Source: Chloroflexota bacterium
GTDB lineage: Bacteria; Chloroflexota; Anaerolineae; 4572-78; J111
Direction: 5' to 3'
DNA: 5,552 bases
NCBI GenBank assembly: GCA_003694775.1
Contig: RFJV01000474.1
Span: 1 to 5,552, forward strand
Shown: positions 1 through 5,552 of the stretch, in pieces
Layout of the letters: each line of letters opens with the position of its first letter
How positions within the stretch are numbered: the first letter of the stretch is position 1
Notes under the pieces: model-generated
The model's database searches: none
What the model saw: only the letters and a program-made list of their open reading frames with translations
Told to the model about the DNA's origin: nothing
Position numbers and translations under genes: made by a program

Positions 1-2
1 CC

Positions 3-44
3 GCCACCCCCTCCCCGCCCCCAACGATTGCCGCGGGTGGATGA
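3..44 (+). CDS. Possible 3' end of an upstream gene (Pro-rich tail)
   Basis: Reading from base 3 gives a short open stretch (ATPSPPPTIAAGG) that ends at TGA 42-44. A Pro/Ala/Gly-rich tail is plausible for the C-terminus of a membrane or secreted protein, and TgpA-type genes often follow DUF58 and MoxR-ATPase genes. The other two forward frames are also open here, to 61-63 and 68-70, so the frame cannot be decided from so few bases. The stretch could equally be non-coding. This is a weak call based only on an open frame and its position. Confidence 0.2.
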   Translation, partial: ATPSPPPTIAAGG

Positions 45-50
45 CAGGAG

Positions 51-71
51 GGTTGAAGGTTGAGGGTTGAA
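51..71 (+). repeat. Three tandem copies of a 7-bp unit GGTTGAA
   Basis: Three adjacent heptamers are seen: GGTTGAA (51-57), GGTTGAG (58-64) and GGTTGAA (65-71). Only the last base of the middle copy differs. The array runs on into GGAGGAGGG. A function is not evident; replication slippage in a low-complexity purine tract is the simplest origin. Confidence 0.8.
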
Positions 72-105
72 GGAGGAGGGAGGAAAGATGAGGGATAGGA
101 GATGA

Positions 106-137
106 GAGATTAGGAGATTAGGAGATTGGGAGATTGA
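106..137 (+). repeat. Four tandem copies of an 8-bp unit GAGATTAG
   Basis: Four adjacent octamers are seen: GAGATTAG (106-113), GAGATTAG (114-121), GAGATTGG (122-129) and GAGATTGA (130-137). The last copy runs into the GAAGG (136-140) just ahead of the ATG at 144, so a change in copy number would alter the leader close to the ribosome-binding region. Confidence 0.85.
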
Positions 138-143
138 AGGCTG

Positions 144-2453
144 ATGAATCCACAGCAACGGTATCTCTTTGAAGCCAAATCCGTAGTCTTGCTGGCCGCG
201 CTGTTGATTATGAGCGCCACCTGGGCCATCGGCGCAACCGGCTGGGCCCCGGGGATGAACATTCTGAGCTTCATTGGTCTGGGGGTGATTCTGGTGGGCC
301 TGCTGATTGTCCGGTCGGTGTTGCCCGGCTGGCTGGCCCACCTGTTCAGCCTTATCATCGGCGCGGGCTGGTCTTTCTGGGTGACCAGCCGCCTTCTGCC
401 GCCGACGTACACCTGGATTGAGCGGTGGCAGAACCTGTCCTATCGGCTGGGGTACTGGTATCTGCAGGTGGTGCAGGGCGGAACCAGCTACGATAACCTG
501 ATGTTTATCCTGCAGATGGGTTTCATCCTGTGGGTGATGGGCTACCTGGCCCTGTGGCTCATTTTCCGCTCGGAAAAGGTATGGGCCGCGGTCATACCGG
601 GCGGGGTCATTCTGCTTATCAATCTCTACTACGCGCCCAACGACATCACCTGGTGGTTCCTGATTTACCTTCTGCTGGCCCTCCTGCTAGTGGTGCGGTT
701 TACCCTGGTGCGGCAGGAGCGCATCTGGCGAGCCGAGGGGGTCTTTTTCCGCCCCGATGTCGGTTTTGACTTTCTGCGCGACGGCATTATCTTTTCCGTG
801 CTGGTGGTGCTGGTATCCTGGTTTCTGCCCCCACCCATCGAGGCCAGAACAGTCCTGTTTGAAGAATTCCAGGGCGAATGGCAGGAAATCCAGAGTGAGT
901 GGAACCGGCTGTTTGCCAACCTCAACTACCGCCAGAACCAGTCAACCGGCGTGTTCGGCCAGTCGCTGGCTCTGGGCGGCCCCCGCACCCTGACCCGCGA
1001 CCCGGTGATGGATGTCAAATTAGAGGGCGGGCCTGGCCGCTACTGGCGGGCCGCGGTGTACGACCAGTACACCGGCGACGGCTGGCGCAGTACGGATTAT
1101 GACTCCACAGACCTGGAACCGGGCGAGCCGCTCTCGCTTCCGCAGTTTGAGGCCCGTGTGCCCGTTACCCAGACCTACACCTTCTACCGCGACGGGGCAA
1201 CCGTACTGTACGCCATGAGCAATCCGGTCCGCATCGACCGTGCGGCAAAGGTCTTTTTCCACCCCATCAGCGGCGAACAGGTTCTGGAAACACCCAACCT
1301 GGCCTGGTCCACCTTCGGCGCGCCCTATGCAGACGAAATTCTGTACATCCGCAGTCACGCCGCGGTGGATACGGCAGAGAGCTACCAGGTTGTCTCCCTG
1401 ACCAGCCAGGCCACGGTTGACCAGCTCCGGCAGGCCGGCACCGACTACCCGGACTGGATTACCGAACGCTACCTCCAGCTTCCCACCATCACCGAGCGAA
1501 CCCGGCAGTTGGCCCGCGAAATTACCTCGGCCTACGATAACCCCTTCGACAAGGCCCAGGCCATTGAGCGCTACCTGCGGGCCAACCTGCGCTACAACGA
1601 AAAAATCAATGTCCCGCCGCCGGGCGTCGACAAGGTGGATTACATCCTGTTCACCCTCAAGGAAGCCTACTGCGACTACTACGCCACCTCGATGATTGTC
1701 ATGCTCCGCTCGCTGGGCATCCCGGCCCGGCTGGCCGCGGGGTTTGCCCAGGGACAGTTCGATTCCACCATCAACGGCTTCCACGTGGTGAATGCCGACG
1801 CCCATTCCTGGGTGGAGGTCTATTTTCCCCGCTACGGCTGGATAGAGTTTGAACCCACCGCGGCCCAGCCGCTGATTATCCGCCCCACCGACCCCAACGC
1901 CGAGGGGTCGCTGGCCGGCAGTCTTTTGCCGCAGGAAAACGACGCGCCGGGCGCAGACGAGCCGGACAAGCAGGAAAACATCCCCATCGACGATGAAGCC
2001 ATTGCCCCGGCCACGCCCGGCGGGCTGGTCATCCCCTGGTTCGGCGGGGGAAGCGTAACCCTGCCCTTCAGCGCGGCGCAGGGCCGGACGATGGCCGTCG
2101 CCGGGGGGGTGCTGGCCGGGCTGTCTGGTCTGGGGTGGTGGGTCCGCCGGCTGTGGCGCAAACCGGCCCGCAGTGTGGAGGAGCTGTACCGGCGGATGGT
2201 CTGGCTGGCCCGGTGGATGGGGCAGGCCAAACGCCCCTGGCAAACCCCCTACGAACATGCCGCCCGCCTCCAGCGCAGTTTGCCCGACTTCCAGGCAGAG
2301 ATTAAAATAATCGCCGATAGCTACGTGCATTACCTGTTCAGCCCGCACCGGGAGCAGACCGCAGGCCAGTTGGGTCAGGGTATCCAGGCCTGGGAGCGTC
2401 TGCGCCCGGTAATGCTGAAAGAAGCTGTCCGGCGACGTCTGCGCCGCCGGTAG
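144..2453 (+). CDS. Membrane-anchored transglutaminase-like protein (TgpA/DUF3488-DUF4129 type)
   Basis: A 769-residue membrane protein with the TgpA layout. Seven hydrophobic segments lie in the first 230 residues (about 13-33, 39-57, 63-83, 121-141, 146-163, 169-187, 214-229). A large, probably extracytoplasmic region follows, then one more membrane span near 650-668 and a basic C-terminal DUF4129-like tail containing VEELYRRM and QTPYEHAARL. The transglutaminase core has Cys510 in EAYCDYYATS, followed by LGIPAR, and His554 in ADAHSWVEVYFP. The third triad position is in GWIEFEPT, where Glu570 stands in place of the usual Asp. An acidic, Pro/Gly-rich linker (about 580-645) separates the core from the last span. 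The family is thought to act at the cell envelope as a papain-fold hydrolase or transamidase; the substrate is unknown. The ATG at 144 follows GAAGG (136-140) at a short spacing of 3 bases. The gene ends 18 bp before ubiD and is probably cotranscribed with it, without an obvious functional link. Confidence 0.9.
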   Translation: MNPQQRYLFEAKSVVLLAALLIMSATWAIGATGWAPGMNILSFIGLGVILVGLLIVRSVLPGWLAHLFSLIIGAGWSFWVTSRLLPPTYTWIERWQNLSYRLGYWYLQVVQGGTSYDNLMFILQMGFILWVMGYLALWLIFRSEKVWAAVIPGGVILLINLYYAPNDITWWFLIYLLLALLLVVRFTLVRQERIWRAEGVFFRPDVGFDFLRDGIIFSVLVVLVSWFLPPPIEARTVLFEEFQGEWQEIQSEWNRLFANLNYRQNQSTGVFGQSLALGGPRTLTRDPVMDVKLEGGPGRYWRAAVYDQYTGDGWRSTDYDSTDLEPGEPLSLPQFEARVPVTQTYTFYRDGATVLYAMSNPVRIDRAAKVFFHPISGEQVLETPNLAWSTFGAPYADEILYIRSHAAVDTAESYQVVSLTSQATVDQLRQAGTDYPDWITERYLQLPTITERTRQLAREITSAYDNPFDKAQAIERYLRANLRYNEKINVPPPGVDKVDYILFTLKEAYCDYYATSMIVMLRSLGIPARLAAGFAQGQFDSTINGFHVVNADAHSWVEVYFPRYGWIEFEPTAAQPLIIRPTDPNAEGSLAGSLLPQENDAPGADEPDKQENIPIDDEAIAPATPGGLVIPWFGGGSVTLPFSAAQGRTMAVAGGVLAGLSGLGWWVRRLWRKPARSVEELYRRMVWLARWMGQAKRPWQTPYEHAARLQRSLPDFQAEIKIIADSYVHYLFSPHREQTAGQLGQGIQAWERLRPVMLKEAVRRRLRRR

Positions 2454-2471
2454 CAAACTGCGGAGAACCCA

Positions 2472-3779
2472 ATGAGTTTGCGAACCTACCTGCAAAAACT
2501 GGAAGACCAGGGCCGGCTGGTCAAAGTGACCGCGCCCATCTCCAAAACGTATGAGATTGCCGGAGTGCTGAAGCAGTTGGAACCTACCCCGGTGCTGTTT
2601 GAGAACGTCCGGGAATCCGGCTTCCGGGTGGTGGGCAACCTTTTTTGCTCCAAAGCCGCCTTTGCCGACTATTTTGGCATTTCTCCGGCAGACATCATCC
2701 CCCTGCTGACCCGCGCCATCGACGAGCGCAGACCGGCAGAGCTGGTCAGCGCCGCGGCCTGTCAGGAGGTGGTCAATTTGACCCCCAACCTGGACGACCT
2801 GCCCATCCTGCGCCACTGCGAGCGGGACGGCGGCAACTACATCAGCAGTGGGGTGGTGATTGCCCGCCATCCGGTGTACGGGCAAAACGCCGACTTTCAC
2901 CGCTGTATGCAGTTCTCGGCCACGGAAATGGCGATGCGGGTGGTGAAATCCCGCCATTTTGATGCCTACCTGCAGGAACTGGGACAGGTGGACGTGGCTG
3001 TGTGTGTGGGTCTGCCGCCAAATGTGCTGGCCGCGGCGGCAATGTCGGTAGAAATTGGGGTGGACGAGCTGGACATTGCCAATGCCCTGGAGCCATTGCA
3101 AGTAGTGCCGGGCAAAACGGTAGACCTGCTTGTCCCTGCCGAGGCGGAATTTGTTATCGAGGGGACGGTGTACCGGGACCGGCGTCACGCCGAAGGCCCC
3201 TTTGTTGACCTGACCGAAACGTACGATATGGTGCGCCAGGAGCCGGTGTTTGAGGTCAAGGCCATTACCCATCGCCACGATGCCATCTGGCAGGCCCTCC
3301 TTCCCGGCGCGCTGGAGCACAAACTGCTGATGGGGATGCCCCGCGAACCCACCATCTTCAAGAAAGTGAACCAGGTGGTGCGGTGTCTGGATGTCAACGT
3401 CAATCCCGGCGGCTGTTCGTGGCTACACGCCATTGTGCAAATCGACAAGCAGAACGAGGATGACGGCAAAAAGGCCATCGAGGCCGCGTTTGCCGGGCAC
3501 CGCTCCTGCAAGCACGTGTTTGTGGTCGACCGGGATATTGATATTTACGACCCGCTGTCGGTGGAGTGGGCGATGGCTACCCGGTTTCAGGGTGACGTGG
3601 ATATGGTGGTCAAGGAGAGGGAACCCGGCTCCAGCCTGGACCCCAGCGCAGAACCGGGCACCAAACTGACCACCAAAATCGGCTTCGACCTGACCCGCCC
3701 GCTGGCGGCAAAAGGCAAGAATTTTGAAAAGGCCGCATTTCCGCAGGTCGAAATAGAGCGGTTTTTACCCCAACGTTAG
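2472..3779 (+). CDS. UbiD-family prenyl-FMN decarboxylase, probably anhydromevalonate-phosphate decarboxylase
   Basis: A complete UbiD-family protein of 435 residues. Family landmarks in order are DGG (119-121) with SSGVV (125-129), the FHR arginine Arg144, EGPFVD (241-246), EHKLLMGMPREPT (282-294), GGCSWLHA (313-320) and DIDIYDP (355-361). In the well-studied fungal Fdc1 the catalytic Arg-Glu-Glu set lies in the equivalent places; here it reads Arg144, Glu241 and Asp246. Asp at the third position also occurs in E. coli UbiD. The family uses prenylated FMN made by UbiX, which is not in this window. The overall wording (EGPFVDLTETYD, HKLLMGMPREPT, EDDGKKAIEAAF, a short C-terminus) recalls archaeal enzymes that decarboxylate trans-anhydromevalonate 5-phosphate to isopentenyl phosphate. 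The nearby aconitase-X gene supports that assignment. GGAG at 2462-2465, 6 bases before the ATG, fixes the start. Other UbiD substrates, such as aromatic acids, remain possible. Confidence 0.85.
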   Translation: MSLRTYLQKLEDQGRLVKVTAPISKTYEIAGVLKQLEPTPVLFENVRESGFRVVGNLFCSKAAFADYFGISPADIIPLLTRAIDERRPAELVSAAACQEVVNLTPNLDDLPILRHCERDGGNYISSGVVIARHPVYGQNADFHRCMQFSATEMAMRVVKSRHFDAYLQELGQVDVAVCVGLPPNVLAAAAMSVEIGVDELDIANALEPLQVVPGKTVDLLVPAEAEFVIEGTVYRDRRHAEGPFVDLTETYDMVRQEPVFEVKAITHRHDAIWQALLPGALEHKLLMGMPREPTIFKKVNQVVRCLDVNVNPGGCSWLHAIVQIDKQNEDDGKKAIEAAFAGHRSCKHVFVVDRDIDIYDPLSVEWAMATRFQGDVDMVVKEREPGSSLDPSAEPGTKLTTKIGFDLTRPLAAKGKNFEKAAFPQVEIERFLPQR

Positions 3780-3782
3780 TTT

Positions 3783-3811
3783 TTGTATTCTATACGGCAA
3801 TGCCGTATAAT
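3783..3811 (+). promoter_or_regulatory. Sigma-70-like promoter of the toxin-antitoxin module
   Basis: A consensus -10 box TATAAT (3806-3811) lies 17 bases after a -35-like TTGTAT (3783-3788). The -35 matches the TTGACA consensus at its first three bases only. Transcription would begin near 3818, about two bases before the toxin ATG at 3820, so the toxin message would be nearly leaderless. No Shine-Dalgarno sequence precedes that ATG, which fits. The stretch is AT-rich compared with the flanking genes. Confidence 0.7.
3791..3809 (+). promoter_or_regulatory. Perfect 19-bp palindrome, likely antitoxin operator
   Basis: TATACGGCA (3791-3799) and TGCCGTATA (3801-3809) are perfect inverted repeats of 9 bp around a single central A. 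The palindrome fills most of the -35/-10 spacer and overlaps four bases of the -10 box. A dimeric repressor bound here would block RNA polymerase. The HTH antitoxin encoded just downstream is the obvious candidate, because HigA-type antitoxins usually repress their own operon through such palindromes. The binding itself is inferred. Confidence 0.7.
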
Positions 3812-3819
3812 ATTAACCA

Positions 3820-4131
3820 ATGATATTCATCGAAACCTCCATCTTCACCCGTTTAATCTACAGCTATTTGAGTGACGACGAATATCTGGGGTTGCAAATG
3901 TTTTTGGACCGCTATCCTGACAAGGGAAAAATAATTCCCGGTTCAGGAGGCGTAAGAAAATTACGCTGGTCAACCAGCGGTAGAGGGAAGCGGGGTGGAA
4001 TCCGGGTGATTTACTATTGGAGGGCTTCAGAAAACGAAATCTGGCTGTTGACCATCTACGGGAAAAATGAACGCGAAACCATACCCGGTCACATATTGAA
4101 ACAGATTGCAGAGGAAATCAAAAATGGATGA
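3820..4131 (+). CDS. higB: RelE/HigB-type toxin (mRNA interferase)
   Basis: A 103-residue protein with the typical HigB/RelE pattern: FIETSIFTRLI at the N-terminus, LSDDEY (17-22), IIPGSGGVRKLRW (38-50), the basic GRGKRGGIRVIYYW (54-67) and LLTIYGKNE (76-84). The pattern matches Vibrio cholerae HigB2-like toxins, which cleave mRNA on the ribosome. The conserved basic residues around Arg55-Arg62 and Lys82 are the likely RNA-contacting or catalytic region. All family landmarks are present and the length is normal, so the toxin looks intact. The gene comes first in the pair, as is usual for higBA. Its last 8 bases overlap the antitoxin start. The ATG at 3820 has no Shine-Dalgarno sequence and lies about two bases from the predicted transcription start, suggesting leaderless translation. 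GC is clearly lower than in the flanking genes. The specific HigB2-like naming is less certain than the RelE-superfamily assignment. Confidence 0.9.
   Translation: MIFIETSIFTRLIYSYLSDDEYLGLQMFLDRYPDKGKIIPGSGGVRKLRWSTSGRGKRGGIRVIYYWRASENEIWLLTIYGKNERETIPGHILKQIAEEIKNG
4110..4115 (+). promoter_or_regulatory. Ribosome-binding site deciding the antitoxin start
   Basis: AGAGGA lies inside the end of the toxin gene, 8 bases before the ATG at 4124. It favours that ATG over the in-frame TTG at 4106, which would add six residues but would lie upstream of this site. A good site here, with none for the toxin, would favour antitoxin synthesis. Confidence 0.6.
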
Positions 4132-4411
4132 GCGAAATATTGGGCAAGAAATTCTGGAAGGGCTTCGGGAGATAAAAAAGTATAAAGAAGGACGGGCGAA
4201 TTTAGTCACCCGGACATTAAGCGCGCCGTCTCATCCCCGAGAAATCCGGATGAAGCTGAAGCTGTCGCAGGCGGCTTTTGCCGCGCTGATGGGCGTCAGC
4301 GTGCGTACAGTGCAGGATTGGGAACAGGGACGGCGTTCTCCAAGCGGTCCGGCAATATCTTTGCTCAGAATTGCCGAACAACATCCTGATGTCTTTCTTG
4401 AGCTTTCATAA
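4124..4411 (+). CDS. higA: HigA-type antitoxin, XRE-family HTH protein
   Basis: A 95-residue protein with two parts. The N-terminal 35 residues are charged (EILEGLREIKKYKEGR) and resemble the toxin-binding segment of V. cholerae HigA2-like antitoxins. The rest is an XRE/Cro-type helix-turn-helix: REIRMKLKLSQAAFAALMGV, then SVRTVQDWEQGRRSPSGPA, with Ser48-Gln49 and Trp66-Glu67 at the usual places. It would neutralise the toxin encoded just upstream and, with or without toxin, bind the palindrome at 3791-3809 to repress the operon. The start overlaps the toxin stop (ATGGATGA, 4124-4131), suggesting coupled translation, and is chosen because of the AGAGGA eight bases upstream. The stop lies 17 bp before the aconitase-X gene with no terminator between, so that gene may be read from the same transcript. 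Confidence 0.9.
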   Translation: MDERNIGQEILEGLREIKKYKEGRANLVTRTLSAPSHPREIRMKLKLSQAAFAALMGVSVRTVQDWEQGRRSPSGPAISLLRIAEQHPDVFLELS

Positions 4412-4428
4412 ACAGCAGGGCCATTCTC

Positions 4429-5552
4429 ATGCATTTGACCCCAGAAGAACAGGCCATGCTGGCCGGCGAGTACGGCCGGGCCACCCAAAAAGCGATGGAA
4501 ATACTGACCGCGCTGGGCAAAATATACGGCGCGGCGCGGATGATTCCGGTAACCTCGGTGCAGATTAGCGGAGTGAGCTACGCCAATCTGGGCGAGGCCG
4601 GGCTGGAGTTCCTGTCGGAGATGGCGGACGGCGGCGGCAAAACACGGGTGCTGACCACCCTCAATCCGGCCGGGATGGATGTGGAAAACTGGCCGGCCCT
4701 GGGCATCGACCCGGAGTTTGCCCGCAACCAACAGCGGGTTATCGATGCCTTTGCCCGGATGGGAGTCATTACGACCTGCTCCTGCACGCCCTATCTGGTG
4801 GGCAACACCCCTCACTTTGGGGAGCACATTGCCTGGGCCGAAAGCAGTGCCGTGTGCTACGCCAACAGCGTGATTGGGGCGCGCACCAACCGCGAAGGCG
4901 GTCCCAGCGCCCTGGCCGCGGCCCTGACCGGCCGCACCCCGGCCTACGGGTTTCATCTGGACGAGCACCGCCGGCCCGGCATCACCATCGAAGTGACCGA
5001 CCCGCCCGCGGATACCAGCCGGTTCGGCGCGCTGGGCCGGGCCATCGGGCAGAAGCTGGAAGCCACCGGCAAAAAGGCTCTGCCCTACATCCGGGGCATC
5101 GACCGGGCCACAGTGGAACAGCTAAAATCCTTCTGTGCCAGTATTGCCACCTACGGGGGAACGGCAATGTTCCACATGGAAGGCATCACCCCGGAGGCGG
5201 GGCTGGTATCGCCACCGGCAGAGACCATCCGCATCACCGGCGACGACATCGAGGCCGCCTATCAGGCTATGAACGATGCCGCGCCGGAGGAGGTCGATTT
5301 TGTCAGTCTGGGCTGTCCCCATTTGACCATTCAGGAAATTGCCCGCATTGCCGAACTGCTGGCCGGGAAAAAAGTGACCAAAGAGTTCTGGATTACCACG
5401 GCCCGGCCCGTCAAGCAGATGGCAGACCGGATGGGCTATACCGCGGTCATCGAGGCCAGCGGGGCCAAATTTGCCGCCGACACCTGCTGTGTCGTCGCGC
5501 CCATCAAGGGGCGGTTCCAGGCACTGGCAACCGACAGCGCCAAAGCCTGCTA
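4429..5552 (+). CDS. Aconitase X large (catalytic) subunit, probably phosphomevalonate dehydratase; 3' end cut by window
   Basis: The first 374 residues of an aconitase-X catalytic subunit; the frame is open to the right edge and ends in a split codon (TA). Family motifs are the opening LTPEEQAMLAGEYG, QISGVSY (44-50), TLNPAGMD, TCSCTPY (Cys117, Cys119), FGEHIAWAESSAV, ARTNREGGPSALAAA (151-165), GCPH (Cys296) and DTCCVVAPIKG (Cys353-354). The conserved cysteines are candidates for the Fe-S cluster ligands. The TNREGGPSALA wording and the separate-subunit layout resemble archaeal phosphomevalonate dehydratase, which makes trans-anhydromevalonate 5-phosphate. Bacterial cis-3-hydroxy-L-proline dehydratases are the main alternative but, as I recall them, differ in that motif. 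About 30 residues are probably missing, and the small DUF126 swivel subunit should follow. The start is set by the family's N-terminus and by GCAGGG (4415-4420), 8 bases upstream. The upstream UbiD gene would supply the next pathway step. Confidence 0.88.
   Translation, partial: MHLTPEEQAMLAGEYGRATQKAMEILTALGKIYGAARMIPVTSVQISGVSYANLGEAGLEFLSEMADGGGKTRVLTTLNPAGMDVENWPALGIDPEFARNQQRVIDAFARMGVITTCSCTPYLVGNTPHFGEHIAWAESSAVCYANSVIGARTNREGGPSALAAALTGRTPAYGFHLDEHRRPGITIEVTDPPADTSRFGALGRAIGQKLEATGKKALPYIRGIDRATVEQLKSFCASIATYGGTAMFHMEGITPEAGLVSPPAETIRITGDDIEAAYQAMNDAAPEEVDFVSLGCPHLTIQEIARIAELLAGKKVTKEFWITTARPVKQMADRMGYTAVIEASGAKFAADTCCVVAPIKGRFQALATDSAKAC

Larger units (their letters stand above)
46..140 (+). 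repeat. Cytosine-free purine-rich spacer with short tandem repeats
   Basis: Ninety-five consecutive bases on the + strand contain only G, A and T, between C45 and C141. The tract is made of two families of short degenerate tandem repeats, GGTTGAA-like on the left and GAGATTAG-like on the right. They are joined by AGG/GGA-rich sequence. GGG triplets fall at 50, 64, 78 and 92, exactly 14 bases apart. No sigma-70-like promoter can be picked out in it. It ends at the start of the transglutaminase gene, so it forms that gene's leader and supplies its purine-rich ribosome-binding region. Similar purine-rich short repeats are, to my knowledge, common between genes in Anaerolineae-type genomes. Confidence 0.75.

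Noticed and set aside
1020..3320. A 766-codon open frame on the minus strand crossing the transglutaminase and UbiD genes.
   Set aside because: It runs opposite two well-recognised genes and spans their junction. Its translation is low in recognisable motifs and looks like an antisense shadow of GC-rich codons; no domain could be seen.
2472..3779. UbiD as the ubiquinone-biosynthesis decarboxylase.
   Set aside because: The protein is shorter than E. coli UbiD and its wording and neighbourhood fit the anhydromevalonate-phosphate type; no other ubiquinone genes are in the window.
3791..3811. The palindrome after the UbiD gene as a transcription terminator.
   Set aside because: The arms leave only a one-base centre, which cannot form a normal hairpin loop without losing pairs, and the following bases are AATATTAACC, not a T run. 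A consensus -10 box overlaps it, so an operator is the better reading.
4106..4411. Longer antitoxin beginning at the TTG at 4106.
   Set aside because: The ATG at 4124 has an AGAGGA eight bases upstream and the usual short overlap with the toxin stop; the extra six residues add no family feature.
4231..4968. A 245-codon minus-strand open frame opposite the antitoxin and aconitase-X genes.
   Set aside because: It overlaps two genes with clear family motifs and shows only Gly/Arg/His-rich shadow composition.
4429..5552. Aconitase X as cis-3-hydroxy-L-proline dehydratase.
   Set aside because: The ARTNREGGPSALA motif and the UbiD neighbour fit the archaeal phosphomevalonate dehydratase type better, and no proline-catabolism genes are visible. 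It is not fully excluded without a tree.

Overview
The window reads as bacterial chromosome, most likely from Chloroflexota (Anaerolineae-like). The reasons are GC-rich genes, a membrane transglutaminase of the TgpA/DUF4129 type, and a purine-only intergenic spacer built of short degenerate GGTTGAA and GAGATTAG repeats. The taxonomic call is inferred from gene style and was not tested by a search. All supported genes lie on the + strand and are tightly packed.

Layout: (1) 1-143 is a spacer. Its first 44 bases may be the Pro-rich tail of an upstream gene, and bases 46-140 contain no cytosine at all. (2) 144-2453 encodes a multi-pass membrane protein with an extracytoplasmic transglutaminase-like domain. 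(3) After 18 bp comes a UbiD-family decarboxylase (2472-3779) that closely resembles the archaeal anhydromevalonate-phosphate decarboxylase type. (4) 3780-4411 is a compact HigB/HigA-type toxin-antitoxin module, lower in GC than its surroundings, with its own promoter overlapping a perfect 19-bp palindrome. (5) 17 bp after the antitoxin begins an aconitase-X large subunit (4429 to the right edge, cut off), whose motifs resemble archaeal phosphomevalonate dehydratase.

The main biological point is the pairing of a UbiD decarboxylase with an aconitase-X dehydratase. In archaea these catalyse consecutive steps of the modified ('archaeal') mevalonate pathway: 5-phosphomevalonate is dehydrated to trans-anhydromevalonate 5-phosphate by the two-subunit aconitase X, then decarboxylated to isopentenyl phosphate by the prenylated-FMN enzyme. 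If the host is bacterial, this is an archaeal-type isoprenoid module outside Archaea. The small (swivel, DUF126) subunit would be expected just past the right edge.

The second point is that a toxin-antitoxin cassette sits between the two pathway genes. Because the aconitase-X gene starts 17 bp after the antitoxin with no visible promoter of its own, its transcription may be partly driven by the autoregulated toxin-antitoxin promoter.
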